Of a stretch of DNA of 5,837 nt, positions 1 to 5,116 are shown piece after piece (position 1 is the first letter of the stretch; every line of letters starts with the position of its first letter). Location of the stretch: NCBI GenBank assembly GCA_022511485.1, contig JAFLUJ010000042.1, positions 1-5,837 of the forward strand. The letters run 5' to 3'. Below the pieces are notes generated by a model. That model saw nothing but the letters and a program-made list of their open reading frames with translations. It was not told the DNA's origin and searched no databases. The translations under genes and the position numbers were made by a program. This stretch comes from Oscillospiraceae bacterium. GTDB lineage: Bacteria; Bacillota; Clostridia; Oscillospirales; Ruminococcaceae.

Positions 1-23
1 TCCGAATCAAGGAGGTACCGGAT

Positions 24-311
24 ATGAAATGTACGCTTGCAGAGCTGAGAAACAAGGAGATAATAAACATAAAGACCGGAGCGCGGCTTGGTTATGTGGA
101 CGACATTGAATTTGACACCGAAGATTCTATGGTGAAATCCTTTATAATATACGGCAGAGCCCGTCTTTTCGGCTTTTTTGGCAGGGATGACGATATGATC
201 ATCACCTGCGACGACATTGCAATAGTCGGAGTTGACACCGTTCTTGTTTCCGTAGAAGAGGCAGAATTGGCAAAAAGACACACAAATAGCTTGAAAACTT
301 TGTTAAAATAG
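24..311 (+). CDS. YlmC/YmxH-family PRC-barrel protein
   Basis: This is a 95-residue protein of the small PRC-barrel family that includes Bacillus subtilis YlmC and YmxH. The family is often labelled a sporulation protein, but its molecular role is not established. Family hallmarks are visible: a start of the form LAELRNKEIINIKTGARLG, then GYVDDIEFD at residues 23-31, a hydrophobic strand (SFIIYG, 39-44), LFGFFGRDDD at 48-57, and a closing strand pattern IAIVGVDTVLVS at 65-76. The end (77-95) is charged and runs past the barrel. No signal peptide or membrane segment is visible, so it is probably cytoplasmic. Many relatives have a tryptophan after the 'I-x-I-P' strand; here the equivalent stretch is IITCDDI with a cysteine. 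The start is supported by AAGGAGGT at 9-16, eight bases before the ATG. The gene stands alone before the rpsB promoter, and its upstream neighbour is outside the window. The family call is firm, the function is not. Confidence 0.85.
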   Translation: MKCTLAELRNKEIINIKTGARLGYVDDIEFDTEDSMVKSFIIYGRARLFGFFGRDDDMIITCDDIAIVGVDTVLVSVEEAELAKRHTNSLKTLLK

Positions 312-326
312 TACAACAACTTTAGC

Positions 327-355
327 TTGTATTTTTCCTCATTTTATGATATAAT
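327..355 (+). promoter_or_regulatory. Extended -10 promoter of rpsB-tsf
   Basis: There is a perfect TATAAT at 350-355, preceded by TGA at 347-349, which makes a TGn extended -10 element. With a 17-bp spacer the -35 box is TTGTAT (327-332), matching consensus only in TTG. A good extended -10 commonly compensates for a poor -35. Transcription should start near 361-363, leaving an untranslated leader of about 108 nt. The site was placed by eye. Confidence 0.7.
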
Positions 356-360
356 ATTAA

Positions 361-469
361 AGCAATTCGCACGCGTGCGTTTTTGCCGGAGGGTGCTTTC
401 CCGAAAAAAAGCTCCCGGCAAGCTAAACCATGCGGAGGATCAAAACCAATTTATTAGGAGGAACTACAA
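361..469 (+). promoter_or_regulatory. Structured 5' leader of rpsB mRNA
   Basis: This untranslated stretch of about 108 nt lies between the predicted start of transcription and the rpsB ATG. It contains a 12-bp perfect palindrome, CGCACGCGTGCG (368-379). As RNA this can form a 4-bp stem with a CGCG loop; as DNA it could be an operator. Then comes a stem in which TTGCCGG (383-389) pairs perfectly with CCGGCAA (415-421). The stem can be extended by AG (390-391) with CT (412-413) across a one-base bulge, leaving a loop that includes an A7 run. Two Shine-Dalgarno-like copies follow: GGAGGAT at 434-440, with no start codon at a useful distance, and the working AGGAGG at 456-461. Many ribosomal protein operons are controlled by the encoded protein binding such a leader. 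That role is inferred here; I do not recognise a named leader class. Confidence 0.5.
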
Positions 470-1210
470 ATGGGCGTAGTATCAATGAAACAGCTTCTCG
501 AAGCAGGCGTTCACTTCGGTCACCAGACCAGAAGATGGAACCCGAAAATGGCTCCGTACATCTTTACGGAGAGAAACGGCATCTACATCATCGACCTTCA
601 GAAAACAGTCAAGAAGCTTGACGAGGCTTATAACTTCGTTAAGACAGTTGCTGAGAACGGCGACACTGTTCTCTTCGTCGGCACAAAGAAGCAGGCTGGC
701 GATTCTGTAAAGGAAGAGGCTGTCCGCGCAGGAGCACACTATGTAAATGCAAGATGGCTCGGCGGTATGATGACAAACTTCAAAACTATCCAGAGAAGGA
801 TCAAGAGACTTGAGCAGCTCCACCAGATGGAGGAGGACGGCACATTCAATCTCCTTCCCAAGAAGGAAGTTGTAAAGCTCCAGCTCGAGATCGAAAAGCT
901 TGAAAAATATCTCGGCGGTATCAAGACAATGACAAGACTTCCCGGCGCACTGTTCATCGTTGACCCCCGCAAGGAAAAGATCGCAGTTGCCGAGGCAAAG
1001 AAGCTTGGTATCCCGATCGTTGCTATCGTTGACACAAACTGTGACCCTGACGACGTTGATTACGTTATCCCCGGAAACGACGACGCTATCCGCGCTGTAA
1101 AGCTTATCGCTGGCGCTATGGCAGACGCTGTTATCGAGGGCAGACAGGGTGAGCAGGAGGCAGCGGAAGTAGCTGCTGAAGACGAAGAAGCAGAGGCAGT
1201 TGCAGAATAA
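470..1210 (+). CDS. rpsB: 30S ribosomal protein S2
   Basis: Ribosomal protein S2 sits on the small subunit between head and body and is needed for S1 binding and translation initiation. The product has 246 residues, close to the usual bacterial length (241 in E. coli). The first S2 signature is intact at residues 9-27 (LLEAGVHFGHQTRRWNPKM). The second region is seen at 158-167 (PGALFIVDPR), followed by the IPIVAIVDTNCDP and YVIPGNDDAIRA stretches. Residues of roughly 105-150 are rich in charged helix and correspond to the protruding coiled-coil hairpin of S2. The last 20 or so residues form an acidic Ala/Glu tail, which is common in clostridial S2. The start is supported by AGGAGG (456-461), eight bases upstream. 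It is the first gene of the rpsB-tsf operon, behind an extended -10 promoter and a structured leader that may mediate feedback control by S2 (inference). No anomalies are seen. Confidence 0.99.
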   Translation: MGVVSMKQLLEAGVHFGHQTRRWNPKMAPYIFTERNGIYIIDLQKTVKKLDEAYNFVKTVAENGDTVLFVGTKKQAGDSVKEEAVRAGAHYVNARWLGGMMTNFKTIQRRIKRLEQLHQMEEDGTFNLLPKKEVVKLQLEIEKLEKYLGGIKTMTRLPGALFIVDPRKEKIAVAEAKKLGIPIVAIVDTNCDPDDVDYVIPGNDDAIRAVKLIAGAMADAVIEGRQGEQEAAEVAAEDEEAEAVAE

Positions 1211-1227
1211 AAATCGCAAAAGCAATA

Positions 1228-1261
1228 TCGGGAAGCAGTGGGAAAGATCGCAGCTTCCCGA
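1228..1261 (+). promoter_or_regulatory. rpsB-tsf intercistronic stem-loop
   Basis: TCGGGAAGC (1228-1236) pairs perfectly over 9 bp with GCTTCCCGA (1253-1261) around a 16-nt loop. It lies in the 81-bp gap between rpsB and tsf. The sequence after it (GATAGTTTAAATATATAAGG) has no run of T, so it is unlikely to be a full intrinsic terminator. It could slow or partly stop transcription, mark an RNA-processing site, or protect the upstream message from 3' decay, and so set the S2 to EF-Ts ratio. The structure is seen in the sequence; the function is inferred. Confidence 0.6.
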
Positions 1262-1291
1262 GATAGTTTAAATATATAAGGAGGAATTTTA

Positions 1292-2215
1292 ATGGGAAAG
1301 ATCTCAACTCAGGAGATCAAGGATCTTATGAAAGCTACCGGAGTAGGTATGATGGACTGCAAGAAGGCTCTTGAAGAGGCTGACGGCGATACCGAAAAGG
1401 CTGTTACTATACTTCGTGAAAAGGGACTTGCTACACAGGCTAAGAAAAGCGGAAGAATTGCCGCTGAGGGTATTGTTGCTTCCGTTGTTGAGGGCAATGT
1501 AGGCGCTGTTGTAGAGGTAAATATCGAAACAGACTTCGCTGCAAACAATGACGAATTCAAGGCATTTGTTGCAGCAGTTGCAAAGACTGTTATTGAAAAG
1601 AATCCCGCAGACCTTGACGCGCTCAAAGCTGCAACTATCAGCGGCGGCGACAAGAGCGTTGAGGAAACTCTCCAGGATCTTTTCATCAAGATCAGAGAGA
1701 ACATGGTCATCCGTCGTTTCCAGAGACTTGAGGGTACTCTTGTTTCCTACGTTCACGGCGGCGGAAGCATCGGCGTAATGGTAAAGCTTGATACAGACCT
1801 CCCTGCTGACAAGGTATTCGAGGTTGGTAAGGACTGTGCACTCCAGGTTGCAGCTATGAATCCTGCTTACCTTAACAGAGAGGCAGTTCCTGCTGAAGTT
1901 CTCGAGGAAGAAAAGAAGATCATGATGACTCAGATGGCTGAGGATCCCAAGATGGCAAGCAAGCCTGAGCAGGTAAGAGCTAAGATCGTCGAGGGTAAGG
2001 TCGGCAAGTACTACACAGAAAACTGTCTTTTAGAGCAGGCTTTTGTCAAGGATGACAAGGTATCCGTTCAGAAGTACGTTGAGAATGCAGCAAAACAGCT
2101 TGGCGGCAAGATCGCGGTTGTTGATTACGTTCGTTTCGAGAGAGGCGAAGGAATCGAGAAGAAGGCTGACGATTTCGCAGCAGAGGTTGCAAGCATGGCA
2201 AGCGGAAACAAGTAA
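1292..2215 (+). CDS. tsf: Translation elongation factor Ts
   Basis: EF-Ts is the guanine nucleotide exchange factor that removes GDP from EF-Tu so that it can be reloaded with GTP for the next round of aminoacyl-tRNA delivery. The product has 307 residues, slightly longer than the 283 of E. coli. Residues 1 to about 55 form the UBA-like N-terminal domain with the first family signature (LMKATGVGMMDCKKALEEA, from residue 12). The conserved EF-Tu-contact motif TDF is at 80-82, inside EVNIETDFAANNDEF (75-89), where E. coli has TDFVA. The core domain follows, with VQKYVENAAKQLGGKIAVVDYVRFERGEG near the C-terminus. The start is supported by AGGAGG at 1279-1284, seven bases upstream. It is the second gene of the conserved rpsB-tsf operon. 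It is preceded by an intercistronic stem-loop and followed by a strong terminator, so the operon ends here. Confidence 0.99.
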   Translation: MGKISTQEIKDLMKATGVGMMDCKKALEEADGDTEKAVTILREKGLATQAKKSGRIAAEGIVASVVEGNVGAVVEVNIETDFAANNDEFKAFVAAVAKTVIEKNPADLDALKAATISGGDKSVEETLQDLFIKIRENMVIRRFQRLEGTLVSYVHGGGSIGVMVKLDTDLPADKVFEVGKDCALQVAAMNPAYLNREAVPAEVLEEEKKIMMTQMAEDPKMASKPEQVRAKIVEGKVGKYYTENCLLEQAFVKDDKVSVQKYVENAAKQLGGKIAVVDYVRFERGEGIEKKADDFAAEVASMASGNK

Positions 2216-2242
2216 TTTTATACTTTTAGTTATACAGATAGC

Positions 2243-2277
2243 AAAGGCGCTTTCGATATGATCGGAGGCGTCTTTTT
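2243..2277 (+). terminator. Intrinsic terminator after tsf
   Basis: The left arm 2243-2257 (AAAGGCGCTTTCGAT) pairs with 2261-2275 (ATCGGAGGCGTCTTT) over 15 bp with three G-T wobbles and an ATG loop. The arm ends in a run of five T (2273-2277) followed by AATTTAA. It starts 27 bp after the tsf stop codon and separates the translation operon from the aconitase unit. Confidence 0.9.
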
Positions 2278-2337
2278 AATTTAATGATTCTACTCAAACA
2301 AATCATAATTTAGCGCTGCTCCGTTTTTGATAAATTA

Positions 2338-2366
2338 TTGACAAAGTTAATGAAATAAGGTATAAT
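2338..2366 (+). promoter_or_regulatory. Perfect-consensus sigma-A promoter of aconitase
   Basis: TTGACA (2338-2343) and TATAAT (2361-2366) are separated by exactly 17 bp, so both hexamers and the spacing match the housekeeping consensus. Transcription should begin around 2372-2375, which leaves a short leader of about 45 nt before the ATG at 2420. The gap 2278-2419 is otherwise AT-rich and contains no gene. Confidence 0.88.
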
Positions 2367-2375
2367 TTATAATAA

Positions 2376-2390
2376 GGGGGTATGTCCCCC
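2376..2390 (+). promoter_or_regulatory. GGGGG-TATGT-CCCCC hairpin or operator at the aconitase transcript start
   Basis: A perfect 5-bp G/C inverted repeat (2376-2380 with 2386-2390) encloses a TATGT loop, starting within a few bases of the predicted transcription start. As RNA it would cap the 5' end with a stable stem, a known way to protect messages from decay that begins at the 5' end. As DNA, an inverted repeat at this position could also be a repressor operator. It ends 15 bases before the ribosome binding site GGTGA (2409-2413), so it should not block translation directly. Confidence 0.55.
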
Positions 2391-2419
2391 AACCAGAAAT
2401 TGTGAAAGGGTGATTCGGA

Positions 2420-4357
2420 ATGGGATACACACTGACCGAAAAGATCCTGAAAGCTCACCTTGTTGACGGAGAATTCGTCAAAGGAAAAGAGATCGGGATA
2501 CGCATTGACCAGACACTTACGCAGGACGCAACAGGAACTATGGCTTACCTTGAATTTGAGGCTATGGGCGTGCCAAGAGTTAAAACGGAACGCTCTGTAG
2601 CATATATCGACCACAATACCCTCCAGTCAGGCTTCGAGAATGCCGACGACCACCGTTTTATCGGCTCGGTTGCAAAGAAGCACGGCATATATTTTTCACG
2701 TCCCGGAAACGGTATCTGCCATCAGGTACACCTTGAACGCTTCGGAGTTCCCGGAAAGACCCTCATCGGATCCGACAGCCACACTCCTACAGGCGGCGGA
2801 ATCGGAATGATCGCCATCGGTGCGGGAGGTCTGGACGTTGCCGTAGCAATGGGCGGCGGCGCATATTATATTACATATCCTAAGATCGTCAACGTAAAGC
2901 TTACCGGAAAGCTTTCTCCCTGGGTGGCTGCTAAGGACGTTATCCTTGAAGTTCTCCGCATACTCTCCGTAAAGGGCGGCGTGGGAAAGGTCATCGAATA
3001 CACCGGCGAGGGAGTTAAATCTCTCAGCGTTCCCGAGCGTGCAACCATCACAAACATGGGCGCAGAGCTGGGAGCTACCACATCTATATTCCCCTCTGAC
3101 GAGATCACAAAGCAGTTCCTTAAGGCTCAGAAGCGTGAGGATGTCTGGACAGAGCTTTCCGCTGACCCGGACGCTGTTTATGACGAAGTCATTGAAATAA
3201 ACCTCAGCGAGCTTGCTCCCCTTGCAGCTTGTCCTCACTCTCCAGACAATATCAAGTCCGCAAAGGAGCTTGCAGGAATGAAGATAGATCAGGTCTGCAT
3301 AGGCTCATGTACAAACAGCTCTCTTATGGATATGATGAAGGTGGCTCACATTCTCAAGGGCAAGACCGTACATCCGGATGTGTCACTGTCCATAGCTCCC
3401 GGCTCTAAACAGGTTCTTAATATGCTTGCTCAGAACGGCGCTCTGTCCATTATGATAGACGCCGGCGCAAGAATCCTTGAAAGCGCCTGCGGACCATGTA
3501 TCGGTATGGGACAATCCCCTAACTCAAAGGGAATCTCCCTGCGTACCTTCAACAGAAACTTTGAAGGACGTTCCGGCACAAAGGACGGTCAGATCTATCT
3601 GGTATCCCCTGAGCTTGCTGCCGCTTCCGCAATTGCAGGCGTCCTCACCGACCCAAGAGATCTTGGAGATATGCCCGCATTTGAAATGCCTGCTGAATTT
3701 GTCATCAACGATAATATGATAACTCCCCCTGCTCCCGAAAATGAAATGGACAAGGTGGAGATCCTGAGAGGACCAAACATCAAGCCATTCCCTGCAACAA
3801 GTCCCCTGGCGGACAGTATCGAAGCTTCCTGCTCTCTTAAGGTGGGAGACAACATCACCACAGACCACATCATGCCCGCAGGTGCAAAGATACTCCCCCT
3901 GCGTTCAAATATCCCCGCTATTTCAAAATACTGCTTTACAGTATGCGACGAGGATTTCCCCTCCCGGGCAGAAAGCCTTGGAAAGAGCATTATCGTAGGC
4001 GGAGCAAACTACGGACAGGGTTCATCCCGTGAGCACGCTGCCCTCGCTCCACTTCACCTTGGAGTAAAGGCTGTGCTTGTAAAGAGCTTCGCAAGAATAC
4101 ACCGCTCCAACCTTATCAATGCAGGTATCCTTCCCCTGACCTTCGTCAACGAGGCTGATTACGATAAAATTTCTCAGGGTGATGAGCTTTCTCTGGAAAA
4201 TATCCGTGCTGCTGTTGAATCCGGCAAGACCGAGCTTACTCTGAAAAATAAGACTACAGGAGCAGATATTCCTGTCCTCTGTGAGCTTTCCGGCAGAACA
4301 AAGGATATTATCCTTGCGGGAGGACTTCTGGACTACACCCGCGAAAGCCTTAAATAA
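2420..4357 (+). CDS. Aconitate hydratase (short, Aquifex/clostridial type)
   Basis: Aconitase interconverts citrate and isocitrate through cis-aconitate using a [4Fe-4S] cluster, in the cytoplasm. At 645 residues this is the short form, well below the roughly 900 of AcnA enzymes. Cluster ligands are C297 (in GSCTNS), C357 and C360 (in ACGPCIGMG). Catalytic and substrate motifs are present: QDATG (35-39), DHN (64-66), H101, SDSHTPT (118-124), FNRNFEGRSG with N378, R379 and R384, R495, and YGQGSSREHAA (531-541), whose SSR corresponds to the catalytic serine region. The C-terminal swivel domain begins around 470 (GDNITTDHIMPAG, 476-488) and is fused to the catalytic part, unlike LeuC/LeuD, which are separate subunits. 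The IGSCTNS wording recalls LeuC, but YGQGSSRE (not FGCGSSRE) and the isocitrate dehydrogenase nearby favour aconitase over isopropylmalate isomerase or homoaconitase. The start has GGTGA six bases upstream. It is first in its operon, behind a consensus promoter, and its stop overlaps the next start. It is probably acnA- or acnB-independent in naming, so no symbol is given. Confidence 0.93.
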   Translation: MGYTLTEKILKAHLVDGEFVKGKEIGIRIDQTLTQDATGTMAYLEFEAMGVPRVKTERSVAYIDHNTLQSGFENADDHRFIGSVAKKHGIYFSRPGNGICHQVHLERFGVPGKTLIGSDSHTPTGGGIGMIAIGAGGLDVAVAMGGGAYYITYPKIVNVKLTGKLSPWVAAKDVILEVLRILSVKGGVGKVIEYTGEGVKSLSVPERATITNMGAELGATTSIFPSDEITKQFLKAQKREDVWTELSADPDAVYDEVIEINLSELAPLAACPHSPDNIKSAKELAGMKIDQVCIGSCTNSSLMDMMKVAHILKGKTVHPDVSLSIAPGSKQVLNMLAQNGALSIMIDAGARILESACGPCIGMGQSPNSKGISLRTFNRNFEGRSGTKDGQIYLVSPELAAASAIAGVLTDPRDLGDMPAFEMPAEFVINDNMITPPAPENEMDKVEILRGPNIKPFPATSPLADSIEASCSLKVGDNITTDHIMPAGAKILPLRSNIPAISKYCFTVCDEDFPSRAESLGKSIIVGGANYGQGSSREHAALAPLHLGVKAVLVKSFARIHRSNLINAGILPLTFVNEADYDKISQGDELSLENIRAAVESGKTELTLKNKTTGADIPVLCELSGRTKDIILAGGLLDYTRESLK

Positions 4358-4791
4358 TGTACCAGTCAAGATGCGGTCTTCTTTGCAGTGAATGTGAAAA
4401 CCGGGAGTTATGCGATTGTCCCGGCTGCCTTGAACTGGAAGAGGGAAACTGGGCAGGAGACTGCGACATCAAGCAGTGCTGCGAAAACAGACGTCTTGAA
4501 CACTGCGGTCTTTGCTCAAAATTTCCATGTGCAATGCTTCGCAACACCGCATTTGACCCGGAGGACGGCGACGACGGCGAACGCCTTGTGACGCTGAAAA
4601 GATGGGCTGAGGAACAAGCCTCCCCAAAGGAAAAAAGGCGCTCCTGCATCATCATAGGAGTTACCTCCGGAGTTGCCGCAGGAGCAGTACTGGGAGCTCT
4701 TTCCGGAAGCTTTGCCCCAGTCATGTTTGCCTGTGTCATTACAGGAACAGCAATAGGTATCATGATCGATATTTTTAAGCAAAACAAATAG
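4357..4791 (+). CDS. DUF3795-like cysteine-rich protein with glycine-rich membrane hairpin
   Basis: This 144-residue protein has two parts. Residues 1-62 resemble the DUF3795 family: CGLLCSEC at 6-13, CDCPGC at 19-24, W32, C36, IKQCC at 38-42, and LEHCGLCSKFPC at 47-58. Twelve cysteines fall within the first 58 residues, arranged as possible metal or Fe-S ligands; the family function is unknown. After an acidic linker (67-75) and a charged helix (76-95), residues 97-139 are hydrophobic and glycine-rich (G101, G105, G109, G113, G117, then G130, G134). This reads as two membrane helices separated around P121, with a glycine-zipper pattern in the first. The ATG at 4357 shares its A with the aconitase TAA (TAATG), and only weak Shine-Dalgarno matches precede it, so translational coupling to aconitase is likely. 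A role in metal or Fe-S handling near aconitase is possible but purely inferred. Confidence 0.85.
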   Translation: MYQSRCGLLCSECENRELCDCPGCLELEEGNWAGDCDIKQCCENRRLEHCGLCSKFPCAMLRNTAFDPEDGDDGERLVTLKRWAEEQASPKEKRRSCIIIGVTSGVAAGAVLGALSGSFAPVMFACVITGTAIGIMIDIFKQNK

Positions 4792-4803
4792 GGGTGATGC
4801 TTT

Positions 4804-5028
4804 ATGATCAGGATTGTTATGTCAAGTACTATGTACAGTTCCAAATTTGATCCTGATTCGCCTAAGGATTGGCTCGAGGTTTTTTTCATTGCAGGGATAT
4901 ACTATGGATTGGATAAATTATCGAAAAAATATTTATCCGAAATGAGTGACGGGCTCCGTCAGCTTATTGTTCTTTTAGTTACGCTCGCCATCAGTGCTGC
5001 CGCGTTTCTCCTCATATATCACACCTGA
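4804..5028 (+). CDS. Small predicted membrane protein, function unknown
   Basis: This is a 74-residue protein that I do not recognise. It has a polar start of about 22 residues, an amphipathic or weakly hydrophobic stretch with many aromatics (WLEVFFIAGIYYGL, 23-36), a charged segment (37-53), and a clear hydrophobic helix (LIVLLVTLAISAAAFLLIY, 54-72) that ends two residues before the C-terminus. It is probably a single-pass or tail-anchored membrane protein. The first ATG is chosen because GGGGTGAT (4791-4798) lies five bases upstream; this ribosome binding site starts in the last base of the preceding TAG stop. ATG codons at residues 6 and 10 are weaker alternatives. The 12-bp gap to the DUF3795-like gene and the strong ribosome binding site support a real gene in the aconitase operon. 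A distinct family cannot be named from the sequence alone. Confidence 0.68.
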   Translation: MIRIVMSSTMYSSKFDPDSPKDWLEVFFIAGIYYGLDKLSKKYLSEMSDGLRQLIVLLVTLAISAAAFLLIYHT

Positions 5029-5036
5029 CGCTCATA

Positions 5037-5065
5037 TTGCGATTCGGTGCAGTATATGATATGAT
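5037..5065 (+). promoter_or_regulatory. Possible promoter of isocitrate dehydrogenase
   Basis: TTGCGA (5037-5042, 4 of 6 matches) and TATGAT (5060-5065, 5 of 6) are spaced by 17 bp in the 88-bp gap before icd. A second, perfect TATAAT lies at 5082-5087 without a good -35 at 16-18 bp. No convincing terminator is seen between the 74-residue gene and icd, so icd may also be read from the aconitase promoter. Confidence is moderate because AT-rich gaps often give such matches. Confidence 0.45.
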
Positions 5066-5116
5066 CCCTATGCAGTCATAATATAATAAAATTTTTATCT
5101 TCAGGAGGTAATAACA

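Noticed and set aside
287..329. TAGCTTG present twice (287-293 and 323-329)
   Set aside because: A 7-base repeat in AT-rich sequence is easily due to chance, and nothing else links the two copies.
312..336. TACAA/TTGTA inverted repeat followed by TTTTT after the PRC-barrel gene, as a possible terminator
   Set aside because: The stem is only 5 bp of mostly A-T pairs with a 10-nt loop and overlaps the rpsB -35 region, so it is too weak to call.
430..621. A 63-codon plus-strand frame starting at the ATG in the rpsB leader
   Set aside because: It overlaps rpsB in another frame, has no ribosome binding site at a proper distance, and the translation is low-complexity Arg/Ser-rich. The ATG is just part of the leader.
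482..1225. A long open frame on the minus strand covering almost all of rpsB
   Set aside because: It mirrors a highly codon-biased ribosomal protein gene, its translation is cysteine- and serine-rich without recognisable motifs, and the plus strand is certainly coding.
2278..2419. Searched the 140-bp gap before aconitase for a riboswitch or T-box
   Set aside because: The predicted leader is only about 45 nt, with a single short hairpin and no terminator or antiterminator pair, so there is no room for such an element.
2303..2614. A minus-strand frame across the aconitase promoter and gene start
   Set aside because: It overlaps a perfect plus-strand promoter and the conserved aconitase N-terminus, and its product shows no recognisable family features.
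4350..4889. A 179-codon minus-strand frame opposite the DUF3795-like gene
   Set aside because: The plus-strand reading has a recognisable cysteine pattern and operon-like start; the reverse reading is Ser/Pro-rich and has no supporting context.
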